A DNA stretch of 64,000 bases from Hormoscilla sp. GM7CHS1pb (GTDB taxonomy: Bacteria; Cyanobacteriota; Cyanobacteriia; Cyanobacteriales; Desertifilaceae). Position 1 is the stretch's first letter, and every line of letters starts with the position of its first letter. Shown here one piece after another: positions 54,601-62,477 of the stretch. The notes beneath the pieces are model-generated. The model made no database searches and had not been told where the DNA came from. It saw only the letters and a program-made list of their open reading frames with translations. The position numbers and the translations under genes were made by a program. The DNA lies in the NCBI GenBank assembly GCA_014323675.1, contig JACONN010000002.1, positions 2,152,001 to 2,216,000 on the forward strand, written 5' to 3'.

Positions 54601-55607
54601 AGGCGATCGTACATTCCCGTGGAAGTTTGGCTCAAGTTCTTCCGCAGATCGATAATTTGGGCCACTTTCTGGGTTAACTGAATTAAACCATAATTTCGAT
54701 AATCGCTATCAATGGGCAGGAGATTTCTGGCTTCGGCATAGAGCAAAAATAACAGCTTATAAAGAAACGATAGGGTGGCCTCATACACCTGTTCTGGTTG
54801 CACCTGCTCTCCCCGTCGCGTCGCATCCGCCACAAACCCACCTGCCAGTTCGGGAAACAGGCGATCGAATACCAACGCCTTTAACTCATTTCCTACTCGG
54901 GTGGCATAGGTGGTACTCCCCTCCCGCACCCGTTCTAAAAAGTTGCATCCTTGGGGATCTTTAAGGAATGCTTCCTGGCGAAAGAATAGCCAAAAATACT
55001 TAAACCGCTCTAAATCTTCTCCTTCCAGAAGTTCTACCAAATCGACTTGATAAAACTCCGTTGCCGTTGAAGACGCTTGCCGATAATACAGTCGCCACTC
55101 TCTGCCATTGGTTAAAATACCCCAATCAACCCTCGTCCCGTCTAGATAGCTAGTAATTTGAAAGGATGGATTTTCGTTGCTATAAATATCCCGTCCGTCG
55201 AATGCAGAAACCTTGCTTAACGGACGTTCCCAGTATTTCGCTTCCGCGACGCAAGGTACTTTGGCATAAAAAGCCGGTTCGTCATTTTGTAGAGGATAAG
55301 CAGCATCCCGATCGCTTTCACTGTTAAACAGGGCATAGTCCGGTCGTTGGGCTCGACCTTTCCTGCGAGTCGTTATCTGGGGAATGTAGCTAAATCCCAG
55401 AAGATCCAACACCGGTTTAATAAATTCTTCCTCAGTTTGCGCCTCATTGAGGGTGGGCAACAAATCTTTTTTTAACATATAAAGCCCTTTTAACTGCTCA
55501 TACCCTACGTTCACATCCACCTGCCACTCCGGGCATTTCTGAAGCCGAAGATCCAGATAATGCTGTGAAAATAGCGGTTTGTTTAGTTTTTGCTTATCTG
55601 CCACCAT
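51672..55607 (-). CDS. Eco57I-type (type IIG) restriction-modification enzyme
   Basis: This 1311-aa single-chain enzyme combines nuclease, adenine methyltransferase and DNA-recognition parts. The N-terminal nuclease core shows RPDYALF (D90) and VAEAKYW (E122, K124). The helical connector leads to TGSYYTPEYIVKYIV, methyltransferase motif I VCDPAMGSGHFLVEA near 520-534 and motif IV VVGNPPYLNA near 790-800. The C-terminal TaqI_C-like recognition domain follows, ending with a helical tail. It is unbroken despite its length. It is longer than, and not closely similar to, the enzyme at 20139. No BREX or DISARM partner genes are nearby, so it is probably a stand-alone restriction-modification system. 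Confidence 0.9.
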   Translation of the reverse strand: MVADKQKLNKPLFSQHYLDLRLQKCPEWQVDVNVGYEQLKGLYMLKKDLLPTLNEAQTEEEFIKPVLDLLGFSYIPQITTRRKGRAQRPDYALFNSESDRDAAYPLQNDEPAFYAKVPCVAEAKYWERPLSKVSAFDGRDIYSNENPSFQITSYLDGTRVDWGILTNGREWRLYYRQASSTATEFYQVDLVELLEGEDLERFKYFWLFFRQEAFLKDPQGCNFLERVREGSTTYATRVGNELKALVFDRLFPELAGGFVADATRRGEQVQPEQVYEATLSFLYKLLFLLYAEARNLLPIDSDYRNYGLIQLTQKVAQIIDLRKNLSQTSTGMYDRLLNLFQIVDRGDAGLGIPRYNGGLFHFDFTRPEDDIEYRPNYFLSQFKLTDAVLAPALDKLARFEGQPIDYSFLGVRQLGSIYEGLLEYRVVIEDAATGKVHLENDKGERKATGSYYTPEYIVKYIVSHAVKPVLEGRQARFDELMAKIAALRVRMQDKRLGEQSLNGLQKDLQRLEREAQSTLLDIKVCDPAMGSGHFLVEAVDYLTDELIGILTAYPENPVLEMLEQTRQSILENLERQGIAINPDRLEPTQLLQRVVMKRCIYGVDLNPMAVELAKVSLWLHSFTIGAPLSFLDHHLRCGNSLIGTTAREAEAKMAQEESGQLNLLTGPFVGLLRAAEIMRGVSVLSDATFAEVEQSERLFRSFDEAAKPYKRLLDIYVAQFFGVKQAKNFLERFGPAAITADPNKMKKADAAVYEKAQKLSQEKRFFHWDLEFPEVFIDLGTASWKENGGFDVVVGNPPYLNAIELNQSLSSFEKPYWKTKFSSAYGAYDLYLIFLEQGVNLVKSDGNSGMITPNKFLSAPYAKAFREYLIGNTCLLRLLDVSSLSIFEGPSVYPVVSILKSGLPTKEYNIVVESKHLGSEKTAIIEYNSRNLKKFPDFLLGFLISNFLELALKVENKSITLDEVAVILASSTAREADAYSQALSDRETEECLKFVNTGLIDRWALVWGTEPLTHQRVQFLTPYLQLNNAVLSEKRINQYMTPKIIFSKISKYPESFWDVTGEYASANTNFVYAKNSNYSLGYLSAILNSCLTALIYKVYFGSLVMSGGYFQFQSPQLKVIPIRKIDFVTPNTRRQQALESAIALYNQYQTNGNPEPVLAEVRDRLSQQPEEAEVIHDLLAYLAEQMLELNKQKQGEIKGFLQWLERFIGCPIDQLANKTKIQNYLGDYYKDEPYLRFDDLIAVLKRNKRQLTIDPVARTEQETLAKEYQATLDTLLPLKMQLKRCDNLIDAIVYQLYGLTEEEIAIVNRKK

Positions 55608-55819
55608 CTAACCTCCTGATTTTTTAGATCCTATTGCCCCATCATCGGGGTGAGATCCCCCCGACAGGTTGTTTAGCACTTCTATTTTATTGTATGACAT
55701 CTACTGGATATTTTTTCCAGGAAATACAGTTCCATCCCATAAAAATATATAATACTTTGTCTAGAGGATAGCTGATAGTATTTTATAGAGGCGCTTACGC
55801 ACCAACAATAGGTTCAGTA

Positions 55820-55875
55820 GTGTATGCTAAAATTAGATTGAAATGTCAAATCTCTGCAACAGAGTAAATTAGTAT
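55820..55875 (+). promoter_or_regulatory. Conserved leader of toxin-antitoxin-like module 1
   Basis: GTGTATGCTAAAATTAGATT and CAACAGAGTAAATTAGTAT precede the ATG. Both occur almost unchanged before the paralogous gene at 56709. TATGCTAAAAT could provide a -10 element. Conservation of both blocks suggests a shared promoter or autoregulatory operator. Confidence 0.55.
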
Positions 55876-56157
55876 ATGGATCCAGAACTTGTCACCCTGG
55901 AATTGCCTGCCAATCTGCACGAGCAACTGCAAGCACTAGCAACCGCAGAGGATACCGGTGTCGTCAGCTATCTCGAACAGTTAGTCACAGATGCCTACCA
56001 AAGAGAACGTTGGCTAAAAACCCTGGATAATTTGTATCAGCTAATTCAAGCTCGTGGGGGTTTGCAGCTAGGGGACACCCAAGAAGAGATAAACGAGCGT
56101 TTGCGTCAGACTCGACAGGAGATATTCGAGGAGGAATATGCGCATCTGTATCGATAG
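55876..56157 (+). CDS. Antitoxin-like protein of module 1
   Basis: This 93-aa protein is probably the antitoxin of a VapBC-like pair. It has a strand-helix-helix-like start (LVTLELPANLHEQLQALATA, then EDTGVVSYLEQLVTDAY) resembling small ribbon-helix-helix repressors, and a charged helical tail (LRQTRQEIFEEEYAHLYR) likely to wrap the toxin. It starts at ATG 55876 after a leader shared with its paralogue at 56709. The last 20 bases overlap the PIN gene, whose ribosome site GAGGAGGAAT lies inside this frame. The two antitoxins share both the N-terminal 45 residues and the C-terminal helix. Confidence 0.75.
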   Translation: MDPELVTLELPANLHEQLQALATAEDTGVVSYLEQLVTDAYQRERWLKTLDNLYQLIQARGGLQLGDTQEEINERLRQTRQEIFEEEYAHLYR

Positions 56158-56557
56158 TAGTACCTTTATCCCAGGGTTACAGAAGAGCGAGCCCGACAAG
56201 GTCAAGCTGTTAAGATTGGTGAGGAATAACATCCACATAACTATCCCCCGCTTAATTGCCAAAGAAGTTACCCGCAATTTAGTGGTCGCAGAAGAGGTGC
56301 GCGAATTTTACAGATTGTTTCAGGAGGAGGAATTCGGTCAGATTATTGACGAACCAATCCCATCGGCTTTAGTTGAGAAATATATCAATTTGGGTTTACC
56401 TGCTAAAGCCGATGCCTTCATTGGTGCATTTGCCGAATGGATGAACGTCAACCACCTAATCTCTGAGAATCGCCATTTTCTTCGGGAGCTGCAAACCACA
56501 GCTTTTGAAATTGTAAATGCTGCTGAATTTATCAAGTTGTTGGAAGATGATGCGTAG
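56138..56557 (+). CDS. PIN-domain toxin (VapC-like)
   Basis: This 139-aa PIN-domain protein is probably a ribonuclease toxin. The first catalytic aspartate is in CIDSSTFIPGL (D5), with an acidic residue in IAKEVTRNL, KADAFIGAFAEW in the middle, and a late acidic/Asn pair in LISENRHFLREL. The start ATG 56138 overlaps the antitoxin gene by 20 bases and has GAGGAGGAAT directly before it, so translation is coupled. The second module 570 bases downstream has lost this gene and carries a DUF2283 gene in the same position. Confidence 0.8.
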   Translation: MRICIDSSTFIPGLQKSEPDKVKLLRLVRNNIHITIPRLIAKEVTRNLVVAEEVREFYRLFQEEEFGQIIDEPIPSALVEKYINLGLPAKADAFIGAFAEWMNVNHLISENRHFLRELQTTAFEIVNAAEFIKLLEDDA

Positions 56558-56658
56558 TGGGCGATCGCTCTAGTAATTAGAACAGTGGTATACTCGCCAA
56601 TACCTCCAAGAAAGCACCATGTTGGTTTCAGCCCCCAACATGGTCACTTGATGGGTGG

Positions 56659-56708
56659 TGTATGCTAAAATTAGATTGAGATGTCAGTTCAACAGAGTAA
56701 ATTGGTCT
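56659..56708 (+). promoter_or_regulatory. Conserved leader of module 2
   Basis: GTGTATGCTAAAATTAGATT and CAACAGAGTAAATTGGTCT repeat the leader of module 1 with few changes, indicating that promoter and antitoxin were duplicated together. Confidence 0.55.
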
Positions 56709-57011
56709 ATGAATACAGAACATGTCACCCTGGAATTGCCAGGTCCACTGTACGAGCAACTGCAAGCACTAGCAACCACAAAGGAAACAGATGTAGTCAG
56801 TTTCATCGGTGAGTTGGTAACAGATGCTTACAAAATGAAACGCGGGATCGAAAACGTGAAGCTCTTGGCTCCGTTTCTTAAAAATGATGAGGATTTGGAG
56901 GATTTGCCGCTAAGCGACAGGCAAAAAGAGACGATCTTGCTTTTGCGTCAGAATCGAAAGAAGATGTTCGAGCAGGAATATGCCCATCAGGAGCGATCGG
57001 GGAAATTATGA
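56709..57011 (+). CDS. Antitoxin-like protein of module 2 (paralogue of 55876)
   Basis: This 100-aa protein is a close relative of the module 1 antitoxin: HVTLELPGPLYEQLQALATT against LVTLELPANLHEQLQALATA, and RQNRKKMFEQEYAH against RQTRQEIFEEEYAH. The middle part differs. I chose ATG 56709, equivalent to that of the paralogue; the frame is open further upstream to 56655 but there it only translates the leader. At the position of the former PIN start, an AATATG is still visible. After GAGCGATCGG the sequence switches to a new end and a DUF2283 gene whose ATG overlaps the stop by 4 bases. Confidence 0.75.
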   Translation: MNTEHVTLELPGPLYEQLQALATTKETDVVSFIGELVTDAYKMKRGIENVKLLAPFLKNDEDLEDLPLSDRQKETILLLRQNRKKMFEQEYAHQERSGKL

Positions 57012-57259
57012 AATTAGAATTCGATGGACAAGCAGATGCAGCTTATTTGCGCCTTAATGACTCCCCAATTATCGAATCAGAAGAGGTTGCTCCCGGGATA
57101 GTTTATGACTTTGACGATCGAGAGAATGTGGTAGGTATTGAAATTATGAGAGTCTCCCAGAAAACTCCCGATCGGATTAAAGAGCTTAACTTCCCGTTAA
57201 ACTCAGAATACAGCTCTCAACTGAAAGCTGTTTTTGGCTTGCTGGAGGCGATCGCCTAG
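57008..57259 (+). CDS. DUF2283 family protein
   Basis: This 83-aa protein has all DUF2283 hallmarks: KLEFDGQADAAYLRL, then GIVYDFDDRENVVGIEIM near residues 30-50. The family's biochemical role is unknown; members often lie beside toxin-antitoxin-type genes. The start overlaps the stop of the preceding antitoxin-like gene in ATGA, so the two are coupled. It occupies the place where module 1 has a PIN toxin. It is intact and of normal length. Confidence 0.88.
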   Translation: MKLEFDGQADAAYLRLNDSPIIESEEVAPGIVYDFDDRENVVGIEIMRVSQKTPDRIKELNFPLNSEYSSQLKAVFGLLEAIA

Positions 57260-57281
57260 GCAGGATGGTGGGCGATCGGTC

Positions 57282-57689
57282 TCAAACAGAGGAGACTTTC
57301 CCTCGTAAAGTCTCCTCTGATGCAGTCTCTGATTTGCCAGGGGCGAGCGTTTCCTGACGAATAGATTCGGCGATCGCATTTACCAGCAAGAGGCGATCGC
57401 TCATTGATAACTGTAAAACTGGCTGAAATAATTCTGGCAAAGATAAGCCATCTGAGACAGAGCAATCTTTTCGGAGGGTTCTATCTGCTGATAGTAGAAC
57501 AGTCTCGCGATTTTGCAATGTCTGCACTAAATCGTGCCTCATGGCTTCTAAAAAACCACAATCATTGCCAATGTCAGAAGCTTCATCTTCATCAATGTCC
57601 TCTATCAACTTCAACCTTTCCTCGTAGGCTTCGAGCCGGTAGTCAATAGCTTCAATAATAAACTGTATCGCTTTGTATGATAGATTCAT
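57282..57689 (-). CDS. Hypothetical protein, possible addiction-module component
   Basis: This 135-aa acidic helical protein is of unknown function. It starts MNLSYKAIQFIIEAIDYR, continues LIEDIDEDEASDIGNDCGFL, and has a second part LSLPELFQPVLQLSMSDRLL then LVNAIAESIRQE, which resembles the small helical addiction-module components found with toxin genes. I chose ATG 57689 because GGAG lies 6 bases upstream; a longer frame to 57773 adds 28 residues without features. The end EETLRGK also occurs in the DUF5615 protein downstream in the map (57980). No partner gene was identified. Confidence 0.5.
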   Translation of the reverse strand: MNLSYKAIQFIIEAIDYRLEAYEERLKLIEDIDEDEASDIGNDCGFLEAMRHDLVQTLQNRETVLLSADRTLRKDCSVSDGLSLPELFQPVLQLSMSDRLLLVNAIAESIRQETLAPGKSETASEETLRGKVSSV

Positions 57690-57979
57690 GTTAGACTCCA
57701 TTCTCGGGGAACTGGCATTACCCTGTCGATATAAATCGAGCGGTGTTTTTGCTCTAGTCTGTTGCTCTGCCATTTAAACTGCCTTGCCTATAGCATACTG
57801 CTTTTGTAACACCTGCGGCTATTTAGTCAAAAGTCACAGAACTAATTTTGCCATGCCTGCTCTGCCACTGTCAACCTATTTCACCGTGATGCAAGGTTCC
57901 CCATAGACTCCGCAGGAGCTTCTTCTCAGGAGGCAGATCCTCTAGATGCGCGTTTATTACGGTCCTCAGGGAAGGAGGT

Positions 57980-58354
57980 TTACATGGCTGACCCTTTTTG
58001 ACCGTTATGGAATTGCACCGACTCTAGGTTGACTCGAATCAATTTACCTCTCAAAGTTTCTTCAGCATAAATCACGTCATTAATGCGTGTCGCTAGCCTC
58101 TCCCAATTTGGGTCGCCTGTACAGACAATAATACCGGCGTGGTCTGGTTGTAAGCGGTGCAGTCGGATAAAATCAAACCGATCGCAGGTTAAAACTGCTC
58201 GGTCATTACTCGTAGCAAATGCCAGTACATCTGGGTCAGGAATCGCAAGTCCTGCTTTCTCCGCTTCCCTAGCTGTGAGAACATCGTGACCCAGACCGCG
58301 TAGTAATCTCACTACTGGCAGTGAGAAATTTTCATCTGCATACAAACTTGCCAT
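57980..58354 (-). CDS. DUF5615 PIN-like toxin
   Basis: This 124-aa protein is of the DUF5615 PIN-like family. ADENFSLPVVRLLRGLGHDV holds the first acidic site (D7, E8). AVLTCDRFDFIRLH follows, then GIIVCTGDPNWERLATRI. It is the probable ribonuclease toxin of a two-gene module with the DUF433 gene 3 bases upstream. The C-terminus EETLRGKLIRVNLESVQFHN is usual for the family. Complete and of normal length. Confidence 0.88.
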   Translation of the reverse strand: MASLYADENFSLPVVRLLRGLGHDVLTAREAEKAGLAIPDPDVLAFATSNDRAVLTCDRFDFIRLHRLQPDHAGIIVCTGDPNWERLATRINDVIYAEETLRGKLIRVNLESVQFHNGQKGSAM

Positions 58355-58357
58355 AGA

Positions 58358-58684
58358 TCACGCTTCCCTATTCTTGACGATCGCCTCTTCAATTTCCTCT
58401 GGGTGTGCATCAGCATAAGCCCAGACATTCACCAGATCTGCAGCAGTAAGATGGGGATAGCCTTCTAGGATATAAGCATCTGTTGCACCTTGACGACGAA
58501 AACTCACTAGCAACCAAACAGGGATGCGAGTCCTCGCGATGCAAGCTTCACCGCCACAGACCCCAGGAGTCTTGGTAATTCCCGGGGAACCATTGCTTAA
58601 ATTTTGAGTTAAAATACCTATGGCTGACGCTTTTTCAGCGGGAGTCAAGGCCAGGAGTTGCGTTTCTAATTCTGCCAATGTCAT
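58358..58684 (-). CDS. DUF433 antitoxin-like protein
   Basis: This 108-aa protein has the DUF433 core GVCGGEACIARTRIPVWLLV followed by DAYILEGYPHLTAADLVNVW, a winged-helix-like domain usual in antitoxins paired with DUF5615 PIN-like toxins. An N-terminal helix LAELETQLLALTPAEKASAI is added in front. The gene precedes the toxin by 3 bases and the two must be cotranscribed. Intact. Confidence 0.88.
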   Translation of the reverse strand: MTLAELETQLLALTPAEKASAIGILTQNLSNGSPGITKTPGVCGGEACIARTRIPVWLLVSFRRQGATDAYILEGYPHLTAADLVNVWAYADAHPEEIEEAIVKNREA

Positions 58685-58968
58685 AGTTGCACTTCGAGAT
58701 CGCCTTTTGGATAAGATATACTTGATTATAGCAGGTTAAGCCAGCATCCACCACCACAGCCATAAAAGCAATTTCATTATTCAAGCTGCGTGCTCAGTGC
58801 ATCCATGAGTCAACCTTGTTTTTGGTAATGCGGTTGTCAGGGAAGGAGGTTTGTTTGGCGATCGTCCCGCTACGGGAATATCGGATATAAGATAATTGAA
58901 AGGATAAAAATATTGCCAAAGCGTGATAATTATGTATAATAGATAGTACCGATGTTGAGAGTATATTG

Positions 58969-59961
58969 ATGTCAAATCAGAATGAACCAACAGCAGAGTA
59001 TGATAGTCCATGGAAGGAGATCATAGGAAACTTTTTCCCAGAATTTATGGAGTTCTTTTTCCCCTCCGCCTATGAGGAGATAGACTGGTCGAAAAAATAC
59101 GAATTTTTAGAGACAGAACTCCAGCAGGTGCGACCGCAGGCGGAGATCGGAAAGCGCGTCGCCGACAAACTTGCAAAAGTTTGGCTGAAAAATGGCGACG
59201 AACTGTGGGTGATGGTGCATATAGAAGTCCAGAACCAGCGCCAAACAGCCTTTCCTGAACGAATGTTCACATACAACTATCGTATCAGAGATCTTTTCAA
59301 CTGCCAAGTAGCCAGTTTTGCCATCCTCACCGACCAAGATGCTGGATGGAGGCCAACTGAATTTAGCCAGCAACTGCTAGGATGTGAAATAGCATTTAAT
59401 TTCCAGATCGCGAAGTTGCTAGACTATAAGGACAGGTGGCAAGAGTTAGAAAAAAGCCGAAATCCTTTTGCTACGGTCGTGATGGCCCATCTGAAAGCTC
59501 AAGAGACACGGGGAGAACAGCAGGAACGCAAACGCTGGAAATTGTCTTTAATCAGGCGGTTGTATCAGAAAGGCTATGAACGGGAACAAATTGTCAACCT
59601 ATTTAAGTTTATTGATTGGGTAATGCAACTGCCCCAAGAACTAGAAAAAGAGTTTTGGCAAGAAATAAATCAATTACAGGAGGAAAAACAGATGCAATAC
59701 ATCACCAGTGTGGAAAGAATTGGCATGGAGAGAGGGCTTGAGCAGGGCCTTCATCAAGGTGCTCTGCGGCAGTTGTTGCGAGTGCTGCAACATCGGTTTG
59801 ACTCGGTGCCAGAGTCGTTACAGACTCGCCTTACCTCTTGTACGATGGAGCAACTAGAGGAACTTGTGGATGTGGCGCTGATAGTAGAACAGTTAGATCG
59901 GTTCGTCGATCGCATCCCAGTTGAGGATACATCAGTAGCAGAAGATACGGAAAACCCTTAA
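58969..59961 (+). CDS. Rpn/DUF4351-type PD-(D/E)xK nuclease-like protein
   Basis: This 330-aa protein of the recombination-promoting nuclease / putative transposase type starts DSPWKEIIGNFFPEFMEFFF. The nuclease core is RVADKLAKVWLKNGDELW followed by MVHIEVQNQR, giving D and E-x-Q of the PD-(D/E)xK fold. The C-terminal DUF4351-like helical region GALRQLLRVLQHRFDSVPES closes the protein. Hundreds of such genes can occur in one cyanobacterial genome; the role is unclear, though E. coli Rpn proteins raise recombination. I chose ATG 58969, directly after a TTG. It is intact and stands alone. Confidence 0.88.
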   Translation: MSNQNEPTAEYDSPWKEIIGNFFPEFMEFFFPSAYEEIDWSKKYEFLETELQQVRPQAEIGKRVADKLAKVWLKNGDELWVMVHIEVQNQRQTAFPERMFTYNYRIRDLFNCQVASFAILTDQDAGWRPTEFSQQLLGCEIAFNFQIAKLLDYKDRWQELEKSRNPFATVVMAHLKAQETRGEQQERKRWKLSLIRRLYQKGYEREQIVNLFKFIDWVMQLPQELEKEFWQEINQLQEEKQMQYITSVERIGMERGLEQGLHQGALRQLLRVLQHRFDSVPESLQTRLTSCTMEQLEELVDVALIVEQLDRFVDRIPVEDTSVAEDTENP

Positions 59962-60257
59962 TACCATTTTTGAAAAACAATGCTGCAATTACTTGAAGAT
60001 TAGATTATTAGTCGGTTGAAACCGACTTTAGCCTCGTTACCTGGCTCCGCCTGGTAACGCCGGGGGTTTGAAGATACTGTGGGGTAATTAACCGGGGGGT
60101 GAAACCCCCCATTCTCCCAAAACCAGCAGAAATCATTGATTTCTGCCCTCTCCCCTCTCCCCGTGTCCCCGCGTCCCCGTGTCCCCGTGTCAGAGAAATT
60201 GGTAATTCGCCCACAGCATCTTTGAACCCCCGGCGGGATAACAGCGAAGTGACTAAC
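59962..60257. repeat. Repeat-rich gap
   Basis: It holds GTCGGTTGAAACCGAC (60012), GTTACC..GGTAAC arms (60037/60052), GGGGGGTGAAACCCCCC (60092), GCAGAAATCATTGATTTCTG as a hairpin (60126-60145), and a tandem GTGTCCCCGCGTCCCC run (60162-60189). No gene is visible. Confidence 0.7.
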
Positions 60258-62273
60258 TCAATTTTCCATTTTAAATTCAGGCGGTACTACCATGCGATTA
60301 ACTTTCACTTTGTGGCTTTCCCGTTCGGTGGCAACCTCAACAGAGATCGCCTCTATTTGAATTTCCACGCAGCCAAAGGGTACCGTTAACTCGGTATTAG
60401 TTTCCATCCCGCCGTAATATAGGTGAGGCTGAAAATTAATCAACCAGCGCGGCGGTTCTAAGAGAGTGCGGGTTTGCGGATCTAATACCCATAATTTAAC
60501 ATAAAGGCGGGATAATAAATCAGGTAGTTTTACCAATATAATGATGGACTCTCCAGCTACTAATTCACCCTCGGGCACCTGCAACTCTGGTTTCGGCACT
60601 GGTGGCTGTTCGTAAAGCTCGATCGCCCCCTGGATCGGAACAACTAATTCCTCCGGATCGCTGACAATTTCTTCATAGACAAACATTTCGTCAGTGGGTA
60701 ATTCATCGGACTCCAGATCCTCGGACTCATGAGAGTCTTCCCCTGAGTCCGTCAATGGGTTAGGTTCCAGTATTTCTAAGGGTTCGGGATCTTCAGCCAA
60801 GATTTTCAGCCTTTCGGAAAAACGATCTTGAAATTTTAATCTCAAAAATTCTCTATCCAAGGGTGACAAAAATGAGCGATCGCCCTCTTGTTCTTCAGCT
60901 ACTAATTCCGACTCCATACTATATTCTATTGGGCGATCGGGCTTTTGGATGGGGGGCAAACTGAGAGGTTTTCTCGGTTGCAGATCCTGGTTGGCATCTT
61001 TTTCCGAGTCTACCTGCGGGCGATCGGGAATATCGGGGCGATCGTGGCTAACGGAATTATTTCCGATCGGGGGAAGTTGGGGAGACTTGGGGGTTAACTT
61101 TTCCGAGTCTGGTTCGTAAAGGCGATCGGGTATGGGGGTGTAGGGTGCGGGGTTAAAGTTGGTATGATGATGTTCTTGAGGATCCTTCGTCAGGTTAAAG
61201 AAAGAGAGATTAACAGAGGGTTTTCCTTGGGATTTTTCCTTCTGGGAGTCCGCTTTTAATTTAACTTTACCTGGGGCCAACTGTTCGGGAAAAGGAGTCG
61301 TCCCGGAGTCCGACGGTTGGGCGGCGATCGTCTCGATTAAATCATGGACCCCCACCGCGATCGTAAACTCTTGAGTTACCATTGACGAAGCAACATCTGG
61401 CAGTGCCGCATCAAACAATTGCAGTTCTCCCAAAATTAAACGAGTTGGGCATTCTCTGGGCAGATCGAAGGAATATTCAAAAAGTCCCGGCAGCATCGGA
61501 AAGGACAATAATTGACGAATTTCCTTGATCGTCTGGGAGTTTTCTGGGTCCCGCAGACGAATGAGTAATTGGTAAGTATTGACTGTTTGTTCTATTTGGG
61601 ACTCAGATGTGCGATCGTTTTCCTCTACCAGATATACTTGTCCCACAAGGGCGATCGACTCCCCTGGAAACGCTATGTAAGTTCGTCGGTCAAGTGATAG
61701 CCCGATCGGGACTGGTACCGAAGCTTCCACTAACTCTGGTGTCGGTTGGTCAAGTTCCGACTCTGAGTTTACAGGCCAAACTTCCACTTGACTGCTATCC
61801 AAAGGATCTATTGTCGGATGTTCATCTTCCAGTTCAACTTGCGGTTGGTCAACTTCCGACTTGCTGCTATCCAAAGGATCTATTGTCGGATGTTCATCTT
61901 CCAGTTCAACTTGCGGTTGGTCAACTTCCGACTCTGATTTTACCGGCAAAACTTGCAACTGCACTGTATGCTTCCAGCTATCTCCTACCAGTTCCGACAT
62001 CAGGTTACCAGAACAGCTAATTTCCCACAGACCCGGTTCCAGGTGGATGTAGGGAAACACTGGCATCGAACCTTTCTCGTTAGTATGACGAATCCATTTT
62101 TGCAACCGCTGCACTTGTGACTGATAAGTCAGACGCACTTCCACTTCCGTATTGATACGGTGCGATCGGGCCACTACTCGATAGCGACCCGACTCTAGTT
62201 GCGCGATCGGGGGTTTTAGGGGCAACCATGCCCTCACGCCCTCTTTTTGGATCAGAAATTCCCAGTCTGCCAT
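60258..62273 (-). CDS. Large hypothetical protein with disordered middle, 671 aa
   Basis: No family was recognised with certainty. The N-terminus (DWEFLIQKEGVRAWLPLKPP, then RVVARSHRINTEVEVRLTY) and the C-terminus (ESIIILVKLPDLLSRLYVKL, then RWLINFQPHLYYGGM) look like two beta-sandwich-type domains. Another such domain lies near residues 195-305. Between them are acidic, proline-rich disordered stretches. A 24-residue unit (SEVDQPQVELEDEHPTIDPL and four more) occurs twice in tandem. There is no signal peptide or membrane segment. It lies 204 bases downstream of the MotA/TolQ-like gene in the same direction; that gap contains a dispersed repeat. Confidence 0.7.
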   Translation of the reverse strand: MADWEFLIQKEGVRAWLPLKPPIAQLESGRYRVVARSHRINTEVEVRLTYQSQVQRLQKWIRHTNEKGSMPVFPYIHLEPGLWEISCSGNLMSELVGDSWKHTVQLQVLPVKSESEVDQPQVELEDEHPTIDPLDSSKSEVDQPQVELEDEHPTIDPLDSSQVEVWPVNSESELDQPTPELVEASVPVPIGLSLDRRTYIAFPGESIALVGQVYLVEENDRTSESQIEQTVNTYQLLIRLRDPENSQTIKEIRQLLSFPMLPGLFEYSFDLPRECPTRLILGELQLFDAALPDVASSMVTQEFTIAVGVHDLIETIAAQPSDSGTTPFPEQLAPGKVKLKADSQKEKSQGKPSVNLSFFNLTKDPQEHHHTNFNPAPYTPIPDRLYEPDSEKLTPKSPQLPPIGNNSVSHDRPDIPDRPQVDSEKDANQDLQPRKPLSLPPIQKPDRPIEYSMESELVAEEQEGDRSFLSPLDREFLRLKFQDRFSERLKILAEDPEPLEILEPNPLTDSGEDSHESEDLESDELPTDEMFVYEEIVSDPEELVVPIQGAIELYEQPPVPKPELQVPEGELVAGESIIILVKLPDLLSRLYVKLWVLDPQTRTLLEPPRWLINFQPHLYYGGMETNTELTVPFGCVEIQIEAISVEVATERESHKVKVNRMVVPPEFKMEN
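61792..61935. repeat. Two perfect tandem copies of a 72-bp unit inside the 671-aa gene
   Basis: The unit beginning CTGCTATCCAAAGGATCTAT and ending TGGTCAACTTCCGACTTG is repeated directly from 61864 with no differences up to its last few bases, encoding 24 residues each time. Perfect identity points to a recent duplication. Confidence 0.9.
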
Positions 62274-62320
62274 TGCTCCATTCCATCGCCTGCTCTTACT
62301 CTGCCAGAAAATAGATTAAT

Positions 62321-62410
62321 TGTCAAGGGGTGTGGTCAAAACCCGTTGGTAGGTCCGAACCCTAAAGGGTCCGGCTACACGAACAAAGCCCGCCTGCGCG
62401 GGCTATACAT
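62321..62410. repeat. Dispersed repeat CCGAACCCTAAAGGGTCCGG
   Basis: 62355-62378 is the exact reverse complement of 17180-17203. It is followed by ACACGAACAAAGCCCGCC and GCGCGGGCTATA, also seen in altered form at 51483-51542. GGGTGTGGTCAAAACCCGTT at 62329 is similar to 3950-3969. Confidence 0.8.
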
Positions 62411-62477
62411 GCATCACCAAATACACCCGGTTATCAACCATTGTCAAGGGGCTGTTCATTATATTTGACAAGTATAT

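Noticed and set aside
51672..55607. PglX of a BREX system
   Set aside because: Size and methyltransferase motifs would fit, but no brxA/B/C, pglZ or brxL-like genes are nearby, and an N-terminal nuclease core is present, which favours a type IIG enzyme.
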